64,000 nt of DNA from Dyadobacter luticola (GTDB lineage Bacteria > Bacteroidota > Bacteroidia > Cytophagales > Spirosomataceae), in contig NZ_VCEJ01000005.1 in assembly GCF_005860805.1 (NCBI RefSeq), forward strand, positions 186,001 to 250,000, given 5' to 3'. The position numbers were made by a program, and so were the translations under genes. This document shows, piece after piece, positions 53,876 through 62,370 of this stretch. Below the pieces are notes generated by a model. That model was not told where the DNA came from. It saw only the letters and a program-made list of their open reading frames with translations, and did not search any database. The first letter of the stretch is position 1, and each line of letters opens with the position of its first letter.

Positions 53876-55006
53876 TCATAGTTTAAAAAGCAGTGAAGTT
53901 TCGGCTGAAAGCTGGCGAAAAAATTGGTCGTAACGATAGTCGAAGCTATTGTCAAATCTGCCAAAAACAGTTCCTTCCACAGGTGTGAGGTTTTGCTCTT
54001 TTTGATTGACAGGTCGCCTTAAGATTTTAGTAAATATGCCCTGTCCATACTTGCCAGATAAATTCACGACAATGCGGTCATTGATCTGATAACCGATACC
54101 TAAGCCACCATTGACGGATACTAAATAATCTTTCAGTTTTGAGTCCGAAGTGCGATAAATGAAAGATTCGCTGGGAGGACTTGTTTCAATAAATCTCGCG
54201 GAAGTAGTCGCGGTATTCTTTGTCATGATCATCAAACCGGGACCGGCAAATACGTATGCGCGAAACTTACTGTCCGGATTAAATGTATAATTTAAACTAA
54301 AATCGAAATGCGTGCTGCTAAATCCGTATGCGTTCAATTTGACTTTCGGATCAAATTTTTCAGGTATCAGTATAGAGGATTTTCCCTCTATTTTGTAAAA
54401 ACCAATGTTGTCTACTAAGAAATCATCATGCGAAACTTTGTTCCAGAATATGTTTAAGCCGATGCTGATTTTTGGAAAAAGTACTGCGCTTCCCCTAATG
54501 CCATAATTGATTACATTTTTATCAAAATATCCGGTTTTTAGAAACCTAAAATCACTGTTTTGGGCATAAACAGAGACTTCTAATGCGGTTTGAATATTTG
54601 AAAACGCGATATAGGGTCCTATGTAAAAAGTAGTTTTAGCCTTGGCGGAATTTTGCTCTACAACGACTTGCACCGAACCTAGCTCACTATTTGCCTCCGT
54701 GACCAATTTGGCTAAATACTTATAATTATAGACAGGAGTCGACTTGGATTTCTGAGCATACCTCTGCATAAACTCGCTGCCAAAAATTAAGGGTAGCGCG
54801 CGTACAAAATGATCTCTTGTCAAGACTTTCAACGAATCATTTCTCTTAATATAATAGGTTTTTTCTTTCTGCTGCAATAAAAGACTGTAATCGCCCTGGA
54901 TGAGGACAATTAGCGATTTATCATTTTTGGCGGTCTGAGCATTTACCTTTCCAGTAAGCTGGTTTAGAAATAACAAGAGAATTAACAGTGCAGAGATTTT
55001 TCTCAT
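53876..55006 (-). CDS. Outer-membrane beta-barrel protein, PorT-like
   Basis: About 376 residues from MRKISALLILLLFL; an ATG seven codons earlier is possible. The signal peptide is cleaved near VNAQ. The body alternates in beta-strand fashion with aromatic girdles, for example YAFAGPGLMIM-like AYVFAGPGLMIMTKN, GGLGIGYQINDRIVVNLSGK and the final FRQLSAETSLLFKL, consistent with an outer-membrane barrel of the PorT/OMP_b-brl type. The function is unknown; it may be an adhesin, pore or assembly factor. It is monocistronic and AT-richer than the genes around it. Confidence 0.8.
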   Translation of the reverse strand: MRKISALLILLLFLNQLTGKVNAQTAKNDKSLIVLIQGDYSLLLQQKEKTYYIKRNDSLKVLTRDHFVRALPLIFGSEFMQRYAQKSKSTPVYNYKYLAKLVTEANSELGSVQVVVEQNSAKAKTTFYIGPYIAFSNIQTALEVSVYAQNSDFRFLKTGYFDKNVINYGIRGSAVLFPKISIGLNIFWNKVSHDDFLVDNIGFYKIEGKSSILIPEKFDPKVKLNAYGFSSTHFDFSLNYTFNPDSKFRAYVFAGPGLMIMTKNTATTSARFIETSPPSESFIYRTSDSKLKDYLVSVNGGLGIGYQINDRIVVNLSGKYGQGIFTKILRRPVNQKEQNLTPVEGTVFGRFDNSFDYRYDQFFRQLSAETSLLFKL

Positions 55007-55070
55007 ATATGAAAAGGTTTTAAGCATAATAAGGTGTGACCTGTTTTATACTTATCTCTGATTCATTTAA

Positions 55071-55859
55071 TTACATACTCTCGGTCTTCCCGCCATCTAC
55101 TGGCAAATTCACGCCATTAATACTCCCGGCAGCCGGGCTGCACAGGAATGCAACTGCCGCTGCGGTTTCTTCGGGTAATGTGAATCTTCTGATCGGGATG
55201 CTTTCTTTCATTTGATTGGCTACTTCCTCGGGCGATTTGCCGGACGATTGACTGCGCATTTGCAAAACTGCATCGAGGCGCGAGGTTTCGGTAAAGCCGG
55301 GAAGTACATTGTTGCAGGTAATGCCATACTGCCCGAGTTCGAGGGATAATGTTTTGGACCAGCTTGCCACTGCGCCGCGGATGGTGTTGGAAACGCCCAG
55401 CCCGACGATCGGCTGCTTCACGGAAGTGCTGATAATGTTCACGATACGACCATAACCTGCCTTTTTCATGCTCGGCACGACTGCCTGTGCAAGAAACTGA
55501 TTGTTGATCAAATGCATCTGAAAAGTTCTCAGAAACTGATCGGTATCCGCTTCAATGATCGGTCCGCCGGAGGGGCCGCCGGTGTTATTGACCAAAATAT
55601 GGACATCAGGACACAGCCGCAGGTAATTGTCGATGGCGTCTTTAACTTGTTGATGCTCAGAAAAATCAGCTACCACATACCGGTGCAGCTGACCCGCCGA
55701 CTGGTCTAATGTTTCGACGGCTTTACGTAATTTTTCTTCGTTTCTGGCGACGAGTGTAACATTGGCGCCCAGCAAGGCAAGTTCGGCGGCGGTGGCAAGT
55801 CCGATTCCCTGGGTGCTTCCGCAAACCAGTGCTGTTTTTCCGGTCAGGTCGAGGTTCAT
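55071..55859 (-). CDS. SDR-like oxidoreductase lacking the catalytic Tyr and Lys
   Basis: A 262-residue Rossmann-fold protein of the short-chain dehydrogenase/reductase family (BKR-like). The cofactor motif CGSTQGIGLATA (residues 13-24) is normal, and NNTGG stands for the usual NNAG. The catalytic Ser aligns with Ser144 in NIISTSVKQP. The residues expected to be Tyr and Lys are Ser157 and Arg161 (GLGVSNTIRGAV), so the standard hydride-transfer chemistry is questionable. This subgroup is known in databases as SDR-like with a degenerate tetrad. Its role is unclear. It is divergent from purH. Confidence 0.88.
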   Translation of the reverse strand: MNLDLTGKTALVCGSTQGIGLATAAELALLGANVTLVARNEEKLRKAVETLDQSAGQLHRYVVADFSEHQQVKDAIDNYLRLCPDVHILVNNTGGPSGGPIIEADTDQFLRTFQMHLINNQFLAQAVVPSMKKAGYGRIVNIISTSVKQPIVGLGVSNTIRGAVASWSKTLSLELGQYGITCNNVLPGFTETSRLDAVLQMRSQSSGKSPEEVANQMKESIPIRRFTLPEETAAAVAFLCSPAAGSINGVNLPVDGGKTESM

Positions 55860-55907
55860 AGGCTGTATTTTAAGCGTTTTGAGTTCAAACTTCGTACTTT
55901 TTTAGGC

Positions 55908-55915
55908 TATCTTTG
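55908..55915 (+). promoter_or_regulatory. Bacteroidota -7 box (TATCTTTG) upstream of purH
   Basis: An exact TAnnTTTG match 76 bases before the purH ATG. TTTG at 55878-55881 is the only -33-like candidate, with 26-base spacing. No purine riboswitch is apparent in the leader. Confidence 0.45.
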
Positions 55916-55991
55916 CGGTTTATTTTTTCAAAAAGCAGAGGGGAATCCTACGCTGGTCCCCGGTTTCAAATCTTTCAGTTAACGTTGCAAA

Positions 55992-57527
55992 ATGTCTAAA
56001 AAAATTCAATCCGCGCTCATTTCTGTATACTATAAAGACGGACTTGAACCGCTGGTCCGCCTGCTGCACAGCGAGGGCGTAAAGCTGTATTCTACCGGCG
56101 GCACGCAGACTTTTATCGAAAACCTCAACATTCCGGTGACCGCAGCCGAGGAACTGACTGGTTATCCGTCGATTTTCGGAGGTCGCGTAAAAACATTGCA
56201 CCCGGCGATTATGGGCGGCATTTTGTACCGCCGCGACGATGCCGGCGATGTTGCCCAGGCTCAGCAATATAATATCCCTGCCATCGATATGGTGGTCGTG
56301 GATCTTTATCCTTTCGAAGAAACTTTGGCTTCTGGCGCAAGCGAGGAAGATATTATTGAAAAAATAGACATTGGCGGTATTTCGCTCATCCGCGCGACGG
56401 CCAAGAATTTCCAGGATACATTAATCGTTTCGTCCCGCGACCAATATGCGGAAGTAGTGGAGTTGCTGACCGCCAAAGCCGGCTCAACGGATTTGGAAGA
56501 CCGCCGGTTTTATGCAGGTCTCGCATTTTCGGTTTCGTCACATTACGATGGCGCGATCAACCGCTTTTTTGTTTCAGGAAAAGAAAAAACAGAAAAAGAC
56601 CTGTTCGACTTTACCAGCCTGGATTCGCAAACATTGCGCTACGGCGAAAACCCGCACCAGAATGCCACTTACTTCGGCGATCTGGAAGGGATTTTTGATA
56701 AACTGCATGGTAAAGAATTATCTTATAACAACCTCGTGGATGTTGACGCCTGCGTGAACCTGATCGACGAGTTTTCAGAAAGCGCCCCGACATTTGCGAT
56801 TATCAAACATACCAATGCCTGCGGGATTGCTACTGCGGCTACGGCCAAAGAAGCTTACGACAATGCTTTGGCCTGCGACCCGGTTTCGGCTTTCGGCGGG
56901 GTTGTGATCACCAATACAAAAGTGGATCTGGCGACGGCCGAGGAATTGAACAAATTGTTCATGGAAATCCTGATCGCGCCGGAGTACGACGAGGATGCAT
57001 TACAGCTTTTGAAATCGAAGAAAAACCGTATCCTGCTGAAACGCAATGCGGTGGATCTGCCACAGGTGATGTTCAAAACCATTTTGAATGGTGTTTTGGT
57101 GCAGGATAAAGATCTGTCGACGGAAGTTTCGTCCCAATTCACGACGGTGACTGAAAAGGCGCCGACTGAAAATGAGCTCACTGCGCTGGAATTTGCATTG
57201 AAAGTTTGCAAGCATACCAAATCGAATACCATTGTTCTGGCCAAAGAAAACCAGTTGCTGGCTAGCGGTACCGGACAAACTTCCCGCGTAGACGCATTAC
57301 GCCAGGCGATCGATAAAGCCAAAGCATTTGGTTTTGATTTAAATGGTGCCGTGATGGCTTCCGACGCATTTTTCCCGTTCCCTGACTGCGTCGAAATCGC
57401 GAAAGAGGCGGGGATCACCGCAGTTGTGCAGCCAGGCGGCTCGATCCGTGATAAAGATTCGATTGAATATTGCAATGCGAATGGGGTAGCAATGGTGACT
57501 ACTGGTGTTCGTCATTTTAAACATTAA
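55992..57527 (+). CDS. purH: Bifunctional AICAR transformylase / IMP cyclohydrolase
   Basis: A 511-residue enzyme catalysing the last two steps of purine biosynthesis. The N-terminal MGS-like domain (IMP cyclohydrolase, about residues 1-195) contains SVYYKDGLEPL, STGGTQTFIENL and FGGRVKTLHPAIMGGIL. The AICAR transformylase domain contains LRYGENPHQNA and the catalytic Lys-His in IIKHTNACGIA. The C-terminus ends with AVVQPGGSIRDKDSIEYCNA and GVRHFKH. Length and motifs are normal, with no sign of damage. It is divergent from the SDR-like gene and followed by an interspersed repeat. Confidence 0.98.
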   Translation: MSKKIQSALISVYYKDGLEPLVRLLHSEGVKLYSTGGTQTFIENLNIPVTAAEELTGYPSIFGGRVKTLHPAIMGGILYRRDDAGDVAQAQQYNIPAIDMVVVDLYPFEETLASGASEEDIIEKIDIGGISLIRATAKNFQDTLIVSSRDQYAEVVELLTAKAGSTDLEDRRFYAGLAFSVSSHYDGAINRFFVSGKEKTEKDLFDFTSLDSQTLRYGENPHQNATYFGDLEGIFDKLHGKELSYNNLVDVDACVNLIDEFSESAPTFAIIKHTNACGIATAATAKEAYDNALACDPVSAFGGVVITNTKVDLATAEELNKLFMEILIAPEYDEDALQLLKSKKNRILLKRNAVDLPQVMFKTILNGVLVQDKDLSTEVSSQFTTVTEKAPTENELTALEFALKVCKHTKSNTIVLAKENQLLASGTGQTSRVDALRQAIDKAKAFGFDLNGAVMASDAFFPFPDCVEIAKEAGITAVVQPGGSIRDKDSIEYCNANGVAMVTTGVRHFKH

Positions 57528-57534
57528 GGTTAAT

Positions 57535-57606
57535 GCCACGAATACACCGCGCGGCGGACCGTGAATAAACCACGAATACATTCGTGTCCATTCGTGTATT
57601 CGTGGC
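57535..57606. repeat. Interspersed repeat, copy 2 (CCGCGCGGCGG family) with long hairpin
   Basis: GCCACGAATACAC (57535-57547) pairs perfectly with GTGTATTCGTGGC (57594-57606). The interior has CGCGCGGCGG and a second small stem CACGAAT/ATTCGTG. Its first 40 or so bases match copy 1 at 49757-49799 with few changes. It lies directly after the purH stop and 16 bases before the next start. Confidence 0.8.
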
Positions 57607-57621
57607 TAAAAAAAGTACCGA

Positions 57622-58497
57622 GTGAAAAATCATAATCCAGTCAAAAACTCATTTTCCAGATTCGGGAAATACCTTTTGATTGGATTTTTTGTTTTGCTAG
57701 CCAGCGTCTTTATCCTCTACCCGCAAATCGTCTACTGCGAGCTGATCCGCTTTTCCAGCTTCCAGTCTTCTTCCAATAAAATATTTTACAGCCCCAGCAT
57801 TCAACCAAAACATTATAAAACTCTCCAAACCCTCATTTCAAAATCCGAAGCCCGGATCGATTCCTTTTACTCAGGCAAAAAATCACAGCCTACCATCATT
57901 ATTTGCAGCAATCCGCAGGAATACCAGCGTTATTGCAGCAGCACCGAAGGCGCAGGATGCAGCCTCGGCACTCCCTGGGGCCAATCTTTTGTCATTTTAG
58001 ATGCGCAAAGTATAGACGTCGACGTGATCAGTCACGAAATGAGCCACACCGAATTGCTGGCGCGGCTCGGCTGGTGGAAAATTACCACCCAAATGCCGCA
58101 ATGGTTCAACGAGGGCTTGGCGCTCATGCTCGACCGCCGGTTTGTCAACAACCCTGATCCGGCCGGCCGCTACCTCGATTATATGGACGAGTGGCAGTAC
58201 TACACCGGCGGTGGCCAGGAAATTCTGGAGTTAAAGGATATTACTTCTATCAAAGGATTTTTTAGTGGTAGCCAGAAGTATGTGATGCTGGCCTATATGT
58301 CGTCGGGGATGGAGGTCTCGTACTGGCTGGCGCTTTCGGAAGAGAAAGGTGTGGCAAGCCTGATCAAAAATATGAATGCGGGAAAAAAATTTAAAGAAGC
58401 CTACAAACAAGCCGAGCAGAAGCAGGCGATCAGTTATTATAGAAAATTACCATCAAATCCGCTTAGAATTCTAGTTCGGGAAGGTGTGGCAGAGTAA
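57622..58497 (+). CDS. Membrane-anchored HExxH protein, peptidase-MA-like
   Basis: A 291-residue protein with a GTG start and one N-terminal membrane segment (about residues 17-38). The extracytoplasmic part has a zinc-peptidase motif HEMSH (His138, Glu139, His142), with a likely third ligand Glu164 in WFNEGLALM. This layout recalls the peptidase_MA-like gluzincins, and both halves of the motif are intact. The N-terminal part contains Cys95, Cys105 and Cys113, which may form a disulfide. The substrate and any partner are unknown. The repeat copy upstream may affect its translation. Confidence 0.75.
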   Translation: MKNHNPVKNSFSRFGKYLLIGFFVLLASVFILYPQIVYCELIRFSSFQSSSNKIFYSPSIQPKHYKTLQTLISKSEARIDSFYSGKKSQPTIIICSNPQEYQRYCSSTEGAGCSLGTPWGQSFVILDAQSIDVDVISHEMSHTELLARLGWWKITTQMPQWFNEGLALMLDRRFVNNPDPAGRYLDYMDEWQYYTGGGQEILELKDITSIKGFFSGSQKYVMLAYMSSGMEVSYWLALSEEKGVASLIKNMNAGKKFKEAYKQAEQKQAISYYRKLPSNPLRILVREGVAE

Positions 58498-58506
58498 AGC
58501 CGGACG

Positions 58507-58514
58507 TATATTTG
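58507..58514 (+). promoter_or_regulatory. Bacteroidota -7 box (TATATTTG) upstream of the symporter gene
   Basis: An exact TAnnTTTG match 55 bases before the ATG at 58570 and just downstream of the previous stop. No clear -33 TTTG at standard spacing is visible. Confidence 0.5.
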
Positions 58515-58569
58515 CTTGTAGAAGGTAAAAGTGCCGAACCTCATCCATTCATCTATTTTATAATTTGAA

Positions 58570-60189
58570 ATGCAGCAGTTACAAACCCTGGATTACATCG
58601 TTTTCTTTTTCTATTTCATTGTTGTTTCAAGTTACGGGTACTGGATTTATCAGCGAAAAAAGTCGAAAGTTGAGTCTACCAAAGACTTCTTTCTGGCAGA
58701 AGGTTCACTGACCTGGTGGGCGATCGGCGCATCTTTGATCGCGTCAAACATTTCGGCGGAACAATTCATCGGAATGTCCGGAAACGGGTTTTCGATGGGT
58801 TTGGGGATTTCGACATACGAATGGATGGCGGCAGCGACTTTGGTGATCGTGGCCGTTTTTTTTATGCCGATTTATCTCAAAAACAAAATCTACACCATGC
58901 CTCAATTCCTCAGCCAGCGGTACAATCCGACGGTGAGCTTGATCATGGCGGTTTTCTGGCTGGCATTGTACATTCTTGTCAATCTTACATCAATTCTTTA
59001 CCTCGGCGCCCTGGCGGTTTCGGGTATTTCGGGACTGAATTTCCAGTTTTGCATGATCGCGCTCGCAGTCTTTGCTATCATTATTACAATTGGCGGGATG
59101 AAGGTAATCGGGTTTACGGACGTAATTCAGGTGTTCTTCCTGGTAATCGGCGGTTTGGCAACAACTTACCTGGCAATCAACCTGGTATCCGATAGTGCCG
59201 GAATGGAAGGGATTGCAAATGGCATTAAAATGATGCAATCCAATCACGACGACCATTTTCACATGATTTTTCCGAAAACCAGTCCGTTTTATATGCAGTT
59301 GCCTGGACTTACCGTGCTGCTCGGCGGGATGTGGATCGTGAACCTGAACTACTGGGGCTGTAACCAATACATTACCCAGCGCGCCTTGGGAGCGGATTTG
59401 AAAACCGCCAGAAATGGTATCCTTTTCGCCGCATTTTTAAAGTTGTTAATGCCGGTAATCGTGGTTTTGCCGGGTATTGCGGCTTACGCATTGTATAGCA
59501 AAGGAATGTTCCAGGCCGAAATGTTGGGCGAAGATGGCGTGATCAATGCAGATAAAGCTTATCCGGTTTTGCTCAATTTACTTCCTGCGGGTTTGAAAGG
59601 ACTTTCATTTGCAGCATTAACCGCGGCGGTAGTAGCATCGCTGGCAGGTAAAGCAAACAGTATCTCGACCATTTTTACACTCGATATTTTTAAAAATTAT
59701 ATTGGTAAAAACTCCGACGAAAAGTCACTGGTACGCATAGGCCGGATCGTGGTGGTAGTTTCAATGATCCTCGCGATTTTGGTTTCTCCTTATATGGGCA
59801 TCGATAAAAAAGGAGGTTTTCAGTTTATTCAGGAAATGACAGGTTTGTTATCGCCGGGTATCTTCGCGTCCTTCATCATGGGCTTTTTCTGGAAACGTAC
59901 CAATTCTGCGGGCGCATTATTTGCAATTGTCGGCGGCTTCCTGATCGCTCTCGCGATGCACAACAACTTCTTCCCATTTGCCGACTGGACGCAGGTTCCG
60001 TTCCTGGACCGGATGGGGTTGGTATTCGTGATCTGCGTGGTGGTTATGTTTATCCTCGGACTGGTGTTGCCCGATGAGAAAAAAGGTCTGGCAATCGATG
60101 CGTCAATGTTTATGCCGCACAAGAGCTTTGTGATCGGGGCCGTAGTGGTACTCGCAATCATTACATTTTTGTACGGACGTTTCTGGTAA
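58570..60189 (+). CDS. Sodium/solute symporter (SSS family, SGLT-like)
   Basis: A 539-residue protein with about 14 membrane segments. The family's N-terminal region is present (SLTWWAIGASLIASNISAEQF), as are the sugar-type signature segments ISTYEWMAAATLVI and VNLNYWGCNQYITQRALGAD. The region GLKGLSFAALTAAVVASLAGKANSIST is the conserved sodium-binding helix. It imports sugars or related solutes with Na+. The close match to the SGLT pattern suggests a sugar, but I cannot name one. No glycosidase gene is next to it. A terminator follows at 60210. Confidence 0.94.
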   Translation: MQQLQTLDYIVFFFYFIVVSSYGYWIYQRKKSKVESTKDFFLAEGSLTWWAIGASLIASNISAEQFIGMSGNGFSMGLGISTYEWMAAATLVIVAVFFMPIYLKNKIYTMPQFLSQRYNPTVSLIMAVFWLALYILVNLTSILYLGALAVSGISGLNFQFCMIALAVFAIIITIGGMKVIGFTDVIQVFFLVIGGLATTYLAINLVSDSAGMEGIANGIKMMQSNHDDHFHMIFPKTSPFYMQLPGLTVLLGGMWIVNLNYWGCNQYITQRALGADLKTARNGILFAAFLKLLMPVIVVLPGIAAYALYSKGMFQAEMLGEDGVINADKAYPVLLNLLPAGLKGLSFAALTAAVVASLAGKANSISTIFTLDIFKNYIGKNSDEKSLVRIGRIVVVVSMILAILVSPYMGIDKKGGFQFIQEMTGLLSPGIFASFIMGFFWKRTNSAGALFAIVGGFLIALAMHNNFFPFADWTQVPFLDRMGLVFVICVVVMFILGLVLPDEKKGLAIDASMFMPHKSFVIGAVVVLAIITFLYGRFW

Positions 60190-60209
60190 AAACCGGCATG
60201 TTAAGTCAT

Positions 60210-60238
60210 AAAAAAAGGCCCGATGAGGGCCTTTTTTG
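60210..60238. terminator. Bidirectional terminator
   Basis: AAAAAAGGCCC and GGGCCTTTTTT form a hairpin around GATGA, between the convergent symporter and cyclophilin genes. Confidence 0.9.
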
Positions 60239-60253
60239 TTGGATTGAAGCGGA

Positions 60254-60697
60254 TTAAGCTTCTTCCTCAATGATCGTAATTTTCTGAATTTTATCTCCCT
60301 GACGGATCAGATCCACGGTATCAACACCTTCAACAACCTTGCCGAAACAAGTATGGTTGCCGTCCAAATGTGCCGTGTTTTTGCGGCTGTGGCAGATAAA
60401 GAACTGAGAACCACCAGTATCGCGACCTGCGTGCGCCATTGAAAGTACGCCACGGTCGTGGTATTGGTTGCCGCCGTTTAATTCACATTTAATTTTGTAA
60501 CCCGGACCGCCACGGCCAGTTCCGGTAGGATCGCCGCCCTGGATCATGAAATCAGGGATGACGCGGTGGAATATCAATCCGTCGTAAAATCCTTTTTTAG
60601 AAAGGTCAACAAAGTTTTTCACTGTGCCGGGCGCGTCTTCATCGTAGAATTCGATGAGCATGGTGCCCTTATCGGTGATCATTTCGGCTTTTGTCAT
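60254..60697 (-). CDS. Cyclophilin-type peptidyl-prolyl isomerase
   Basis: 147 residues from MTKAEMITDKG; the frame extends 13 codons further upstream without a better start. It accelerates proline cis-trans isomerisation during folding. The cyclophilin signature is intact: FHRVIPDFMIQGGDPTG with the catalytic Arg, SQFFICHS and HLDGNHTCFGKVVEG. It has no signal peptide, so it is probably cytoplasmic. The gene is single and convergent with the symporter gene. Confidence 0.94.
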   Translation of the reverse strand: MTKAEMITDKGTMLIEFYDEDAPGTVKNFVDLSKKGFYDGLIFHRVIPDFMIQGGDPTGTGRGGPGYKIKCELNGGNQYHDRGVLSMAHAGRDTGGSQFFICHSRKNTAHLDGNHTCFGKVVEGVDTVDLIRQGDKIQKITIIEEEA

Positions 60698-60868
60698 TGT
60701 AAAACGAGTAGTTGGTAAAATGTTAGGCTGCTTCAACGTGGAATCAGCTTGTTATGAAACACAAAAAAAATGATAATGTTCAATTTCAGGTGAAAGTACG
60801 AAATTGCTTGAAGATTGATTGGCGTGGGTATGTGTAGAGGAACATTGAGTGTTTAGAAATCAGGAATG

Positions 60869-61123
60869 TCAGGCTTGCGCGCCTTCCATGGTGTGTTCAA
60901 CGCGCTGGACGAAAAACATTAACTCCCTGAAAGTCAGAAAAATGTCGGCTCGTCTTGCATTGTAGCCACAATCATGGTCGAAGTACGTGAAGCCGCTGTA
61001 AATTTCCCAGAGATGTTCCTTCATTTCTGTCGGATTCCCCTCTTTGAGCATTTCCTTGACGACCCGCCCCAAAGCCAGACAAATCGCATCATCGGACTCG
61101 GGATTTTGTGGTTGGTTGTTCAT
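60869..61123 (-). CDS. Small hypothetical protein
   Basis: An 84-residue acidic protein (MNNQPQNPESDDAICLALGR) with two likely helices and a Cys-Gly-Tyr segment (FDHDCGYNARRADIF). There is no signal peptide. It is separated from an even smaller frame on the same strand by 38 bases. I do not recognise a family. It could be a small regulatory protein, and the codon use looks real. Confidence 0.5.
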   Translation of the reverse strand: MNNQPQNPESDDAICLALGRVVKEMLKEGNPTEMKEHLWEIYSGFTYFDHDCGYNARRADIFLTFRELMFFVQRVEHTMEGAQA

Positions 61124-61161
61124 TTCACTATGGTTTTAAAGGATGATTGGAAAACCTTGCC

Positions 61162-61254
61162 TTAGGTGTCCTTGTGCACATAATGGAGCACCCGGGTGGC
61201 TTTCGCCAATCCCGCACCATAGCAAGGCGTAACTTGAAGATTTTTCATTTTCAT
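61162..61254 (-). CDS. Putative 30-residue peptide (below usual gene length)
   Basis: The frame reads MKMKNLQVTPCYGAGLAKATR followed by VLHYVHKDT and a stop. It lies 38 bases upstream of the 84-residue gene on the same strand and could be a leader or a short peptide. There is no RBS or conservation evidence, so it may not be translated. Confidence 0.2.
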   Translation of the reverse strand: MKMKNLQVTPCYGAGLAKATRVLHYVHKDT

Positions 61255-61340
61255 TATGTTTAAAAGGAATGCGAATATTCGGGAGAAATGCGCTGGAAAG
61301 CAAATCAGGAGACAGGCTTCTTAGTCAATTGTTTTTTTAA

Positions 61341-61376
61341 ACAAAAAGAGTCAGGATTTAAACCCCAACTCTTCGT
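61341..61376 (-). terminator. Terminator of the toxin-antitoxin-like pair
   Basis: On the minus strand, AAGAGT...GGTTTAAATCC...ACTCTT forms a hairpin followed by TTTTGTTT. It lies about 30 bases after the antitoxin-like stop. Confidence 0.75.
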
Positions 61377-61404
61377 CTAACTGTTTTCAAAATATCTGAT
61401 CGAG

Positions 61405-61746
61405 CTAAATCTCGACTTTTACAGATTCAATCGGCCGCGTTAACTCAAACATTCCAAGTCCCAGCGCCTTTTCAATTTTGCCAATCGTTTCAAAAGTAAA
61501 ATTCTCATTTCCTTTAACCCACTGATTAACAGTCTGTGGAGTTACATTCAATAATTCCGCAAGGTCTTTTTGCGTCATTTTGCGCTGCCGCAACGCGCTC
61601 AATATATTGATTGCAGTTACCCTAGATCTCTCCAGATATTCCCCCCGCGCCACACGCTTCTCAACCCGCTCTTTAAATCTGATTGACGTAGTTGGCGCGA
61701 GGGCGTTTAGTTTTTCTAGAATTTCTTTTTTGTTGTTCATAATCAT
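61405..61746 (-). CDS. XRE-type HTH protein, antitoxin-like (second gene of pair)
   Basis: A 113-residue protein with a Cro/C1-type HTH at about residues 46-95 (ILSALRQRKMTQKDLAELLN, VTPQTVNQWVKGNENFTFET) and an N-terminal helical extension (MNNKKEILEKLNALA). It starts 4 bases inside the stop of the upstream toxin-like gene (ATGA), which implies coupled translation. In the order toxin-antitoxin it resembles HigBA-type modules, where the second gene neutralises the toxin and represses the operon. It ends 29 bases before a terminator. It is an antitoxin by context only. Confidence 0.85.
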   Translation of the reverse strand: MIMNNKKEILEKLNALAPTTSIRFKERVEKRVARGEYLERSRVTAINILSALRQRKMTQKDLAELLNVTPQTVNQWVKGNENFTFETIGKIEKALGLGMFELTRPIESVKVEI

Positions 61747-62300
61747 TTAAAATCAAGGTAAACGAAATCATCATGGGTTTCGAAACCATTATTTCTCAAA
61801 AATTGAGCAACCACATTTAGCTTTTTCAGCTCAATCCTGGTATGCTCACGATCCTCCATTTTTCTGGTTAGTTTGATTGCTCCTCCGGTCACCACATATA
61901 CATCGTACGATGTTCTGATCGCATATAATCTTAACCAGGATTTACGCTCCGGGCCATATGCCTTACTTTCTTCCCATTTTCCACCTCTTTTTATGCTTTG
62001 TACTAATGGTTTGAAAATATCAGCCATCTCTACGGAAAATTGCCCATTGCTAGCTGCCTTAAACAGCCTGTCATCAAATTTACTTGCCTCAATTAGAGTT
62101 TTGCTAACCGCTTCCTCGATCGTACAAAAATCATAAAAAGGTGTAAGCAAATCATCGGCATTGTACGTAAAGAACTGATCCAAATACTCAATGTCATCCC
62201 AAGAGTCGAAAATGCGATCGTATTCGTTCTGTTCATTTCCTTCATACCTGACGGCATAAAGGTGTTCGGGTACAATCTGTACTAACTCAATTAATTTCAT
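61743..62300 (-). CDS. Toxin-like protein of a toxin-antitoxin-type pair, unnamed family
   Basis: A 185-residue protein. The C-terminal half has a RelE/HigB-like pattern: SWLRLYAIRTSYDVYVVTGG, then AIKLTRKMEDREHTRIELKK and a final FETHDDFVYLDF. The N-terminal half (VPEHLYAVRYEG, WDDIEYLDQFFTYNADDLL) is not a standard RelE part, so it may be a RelE-like nuclease with an extra domain. It is encoded before an XRE gene with 4-base overlap and has its own promoter-like -7 box at 62363-62370. The toxin role is inferred, not shown. Confidence 0.7.
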   Translation of the reverse strand: MKLIELVQIVPEHLYAVRYEGNEQNEYDRIFDSWDDIEYLDQFFTYNADDLLTPFYDFCTIEEAVSKTLIEASKFDDRLFKAASNGQFSVEMADIFKPLVQSIKRGGKWEESKAYGPERKSWLRLYAIRTSYDVYVVTGGAIKLTRKMEDREHTRIELKKLNVVAQFLRNNGFETHDDFVYLDFK

Positions 62301-62362
62301 TGTCGTGTGTGTTATTGTTTAAATAGCTTTAAAAGCTCCAAGTTCCTTTCTGCATCCGTTCA

Positions 62363-62370
62363 CAAAGATA
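62363..62370 (-). promoter_or_regulatory. Bacteroidota -7 box (TATCTTTG) for the toxin-antitoxin-like operon
   Basis: On the minus strand, an exact TAnnTTTG match 62 bases upstream of the ATG at 62300. The rest of the 300-base divergent gap 62301-62600 shows no gene or other clear site. Confidence 0.45.

Noticed and set aside
55916..55991. Purine riboswitch upstream of purH
   Set aside because: The leader after the -7 box is only about 70 bases, and I see no conserved riboswitch core; the region is too short for confident folding by eye.
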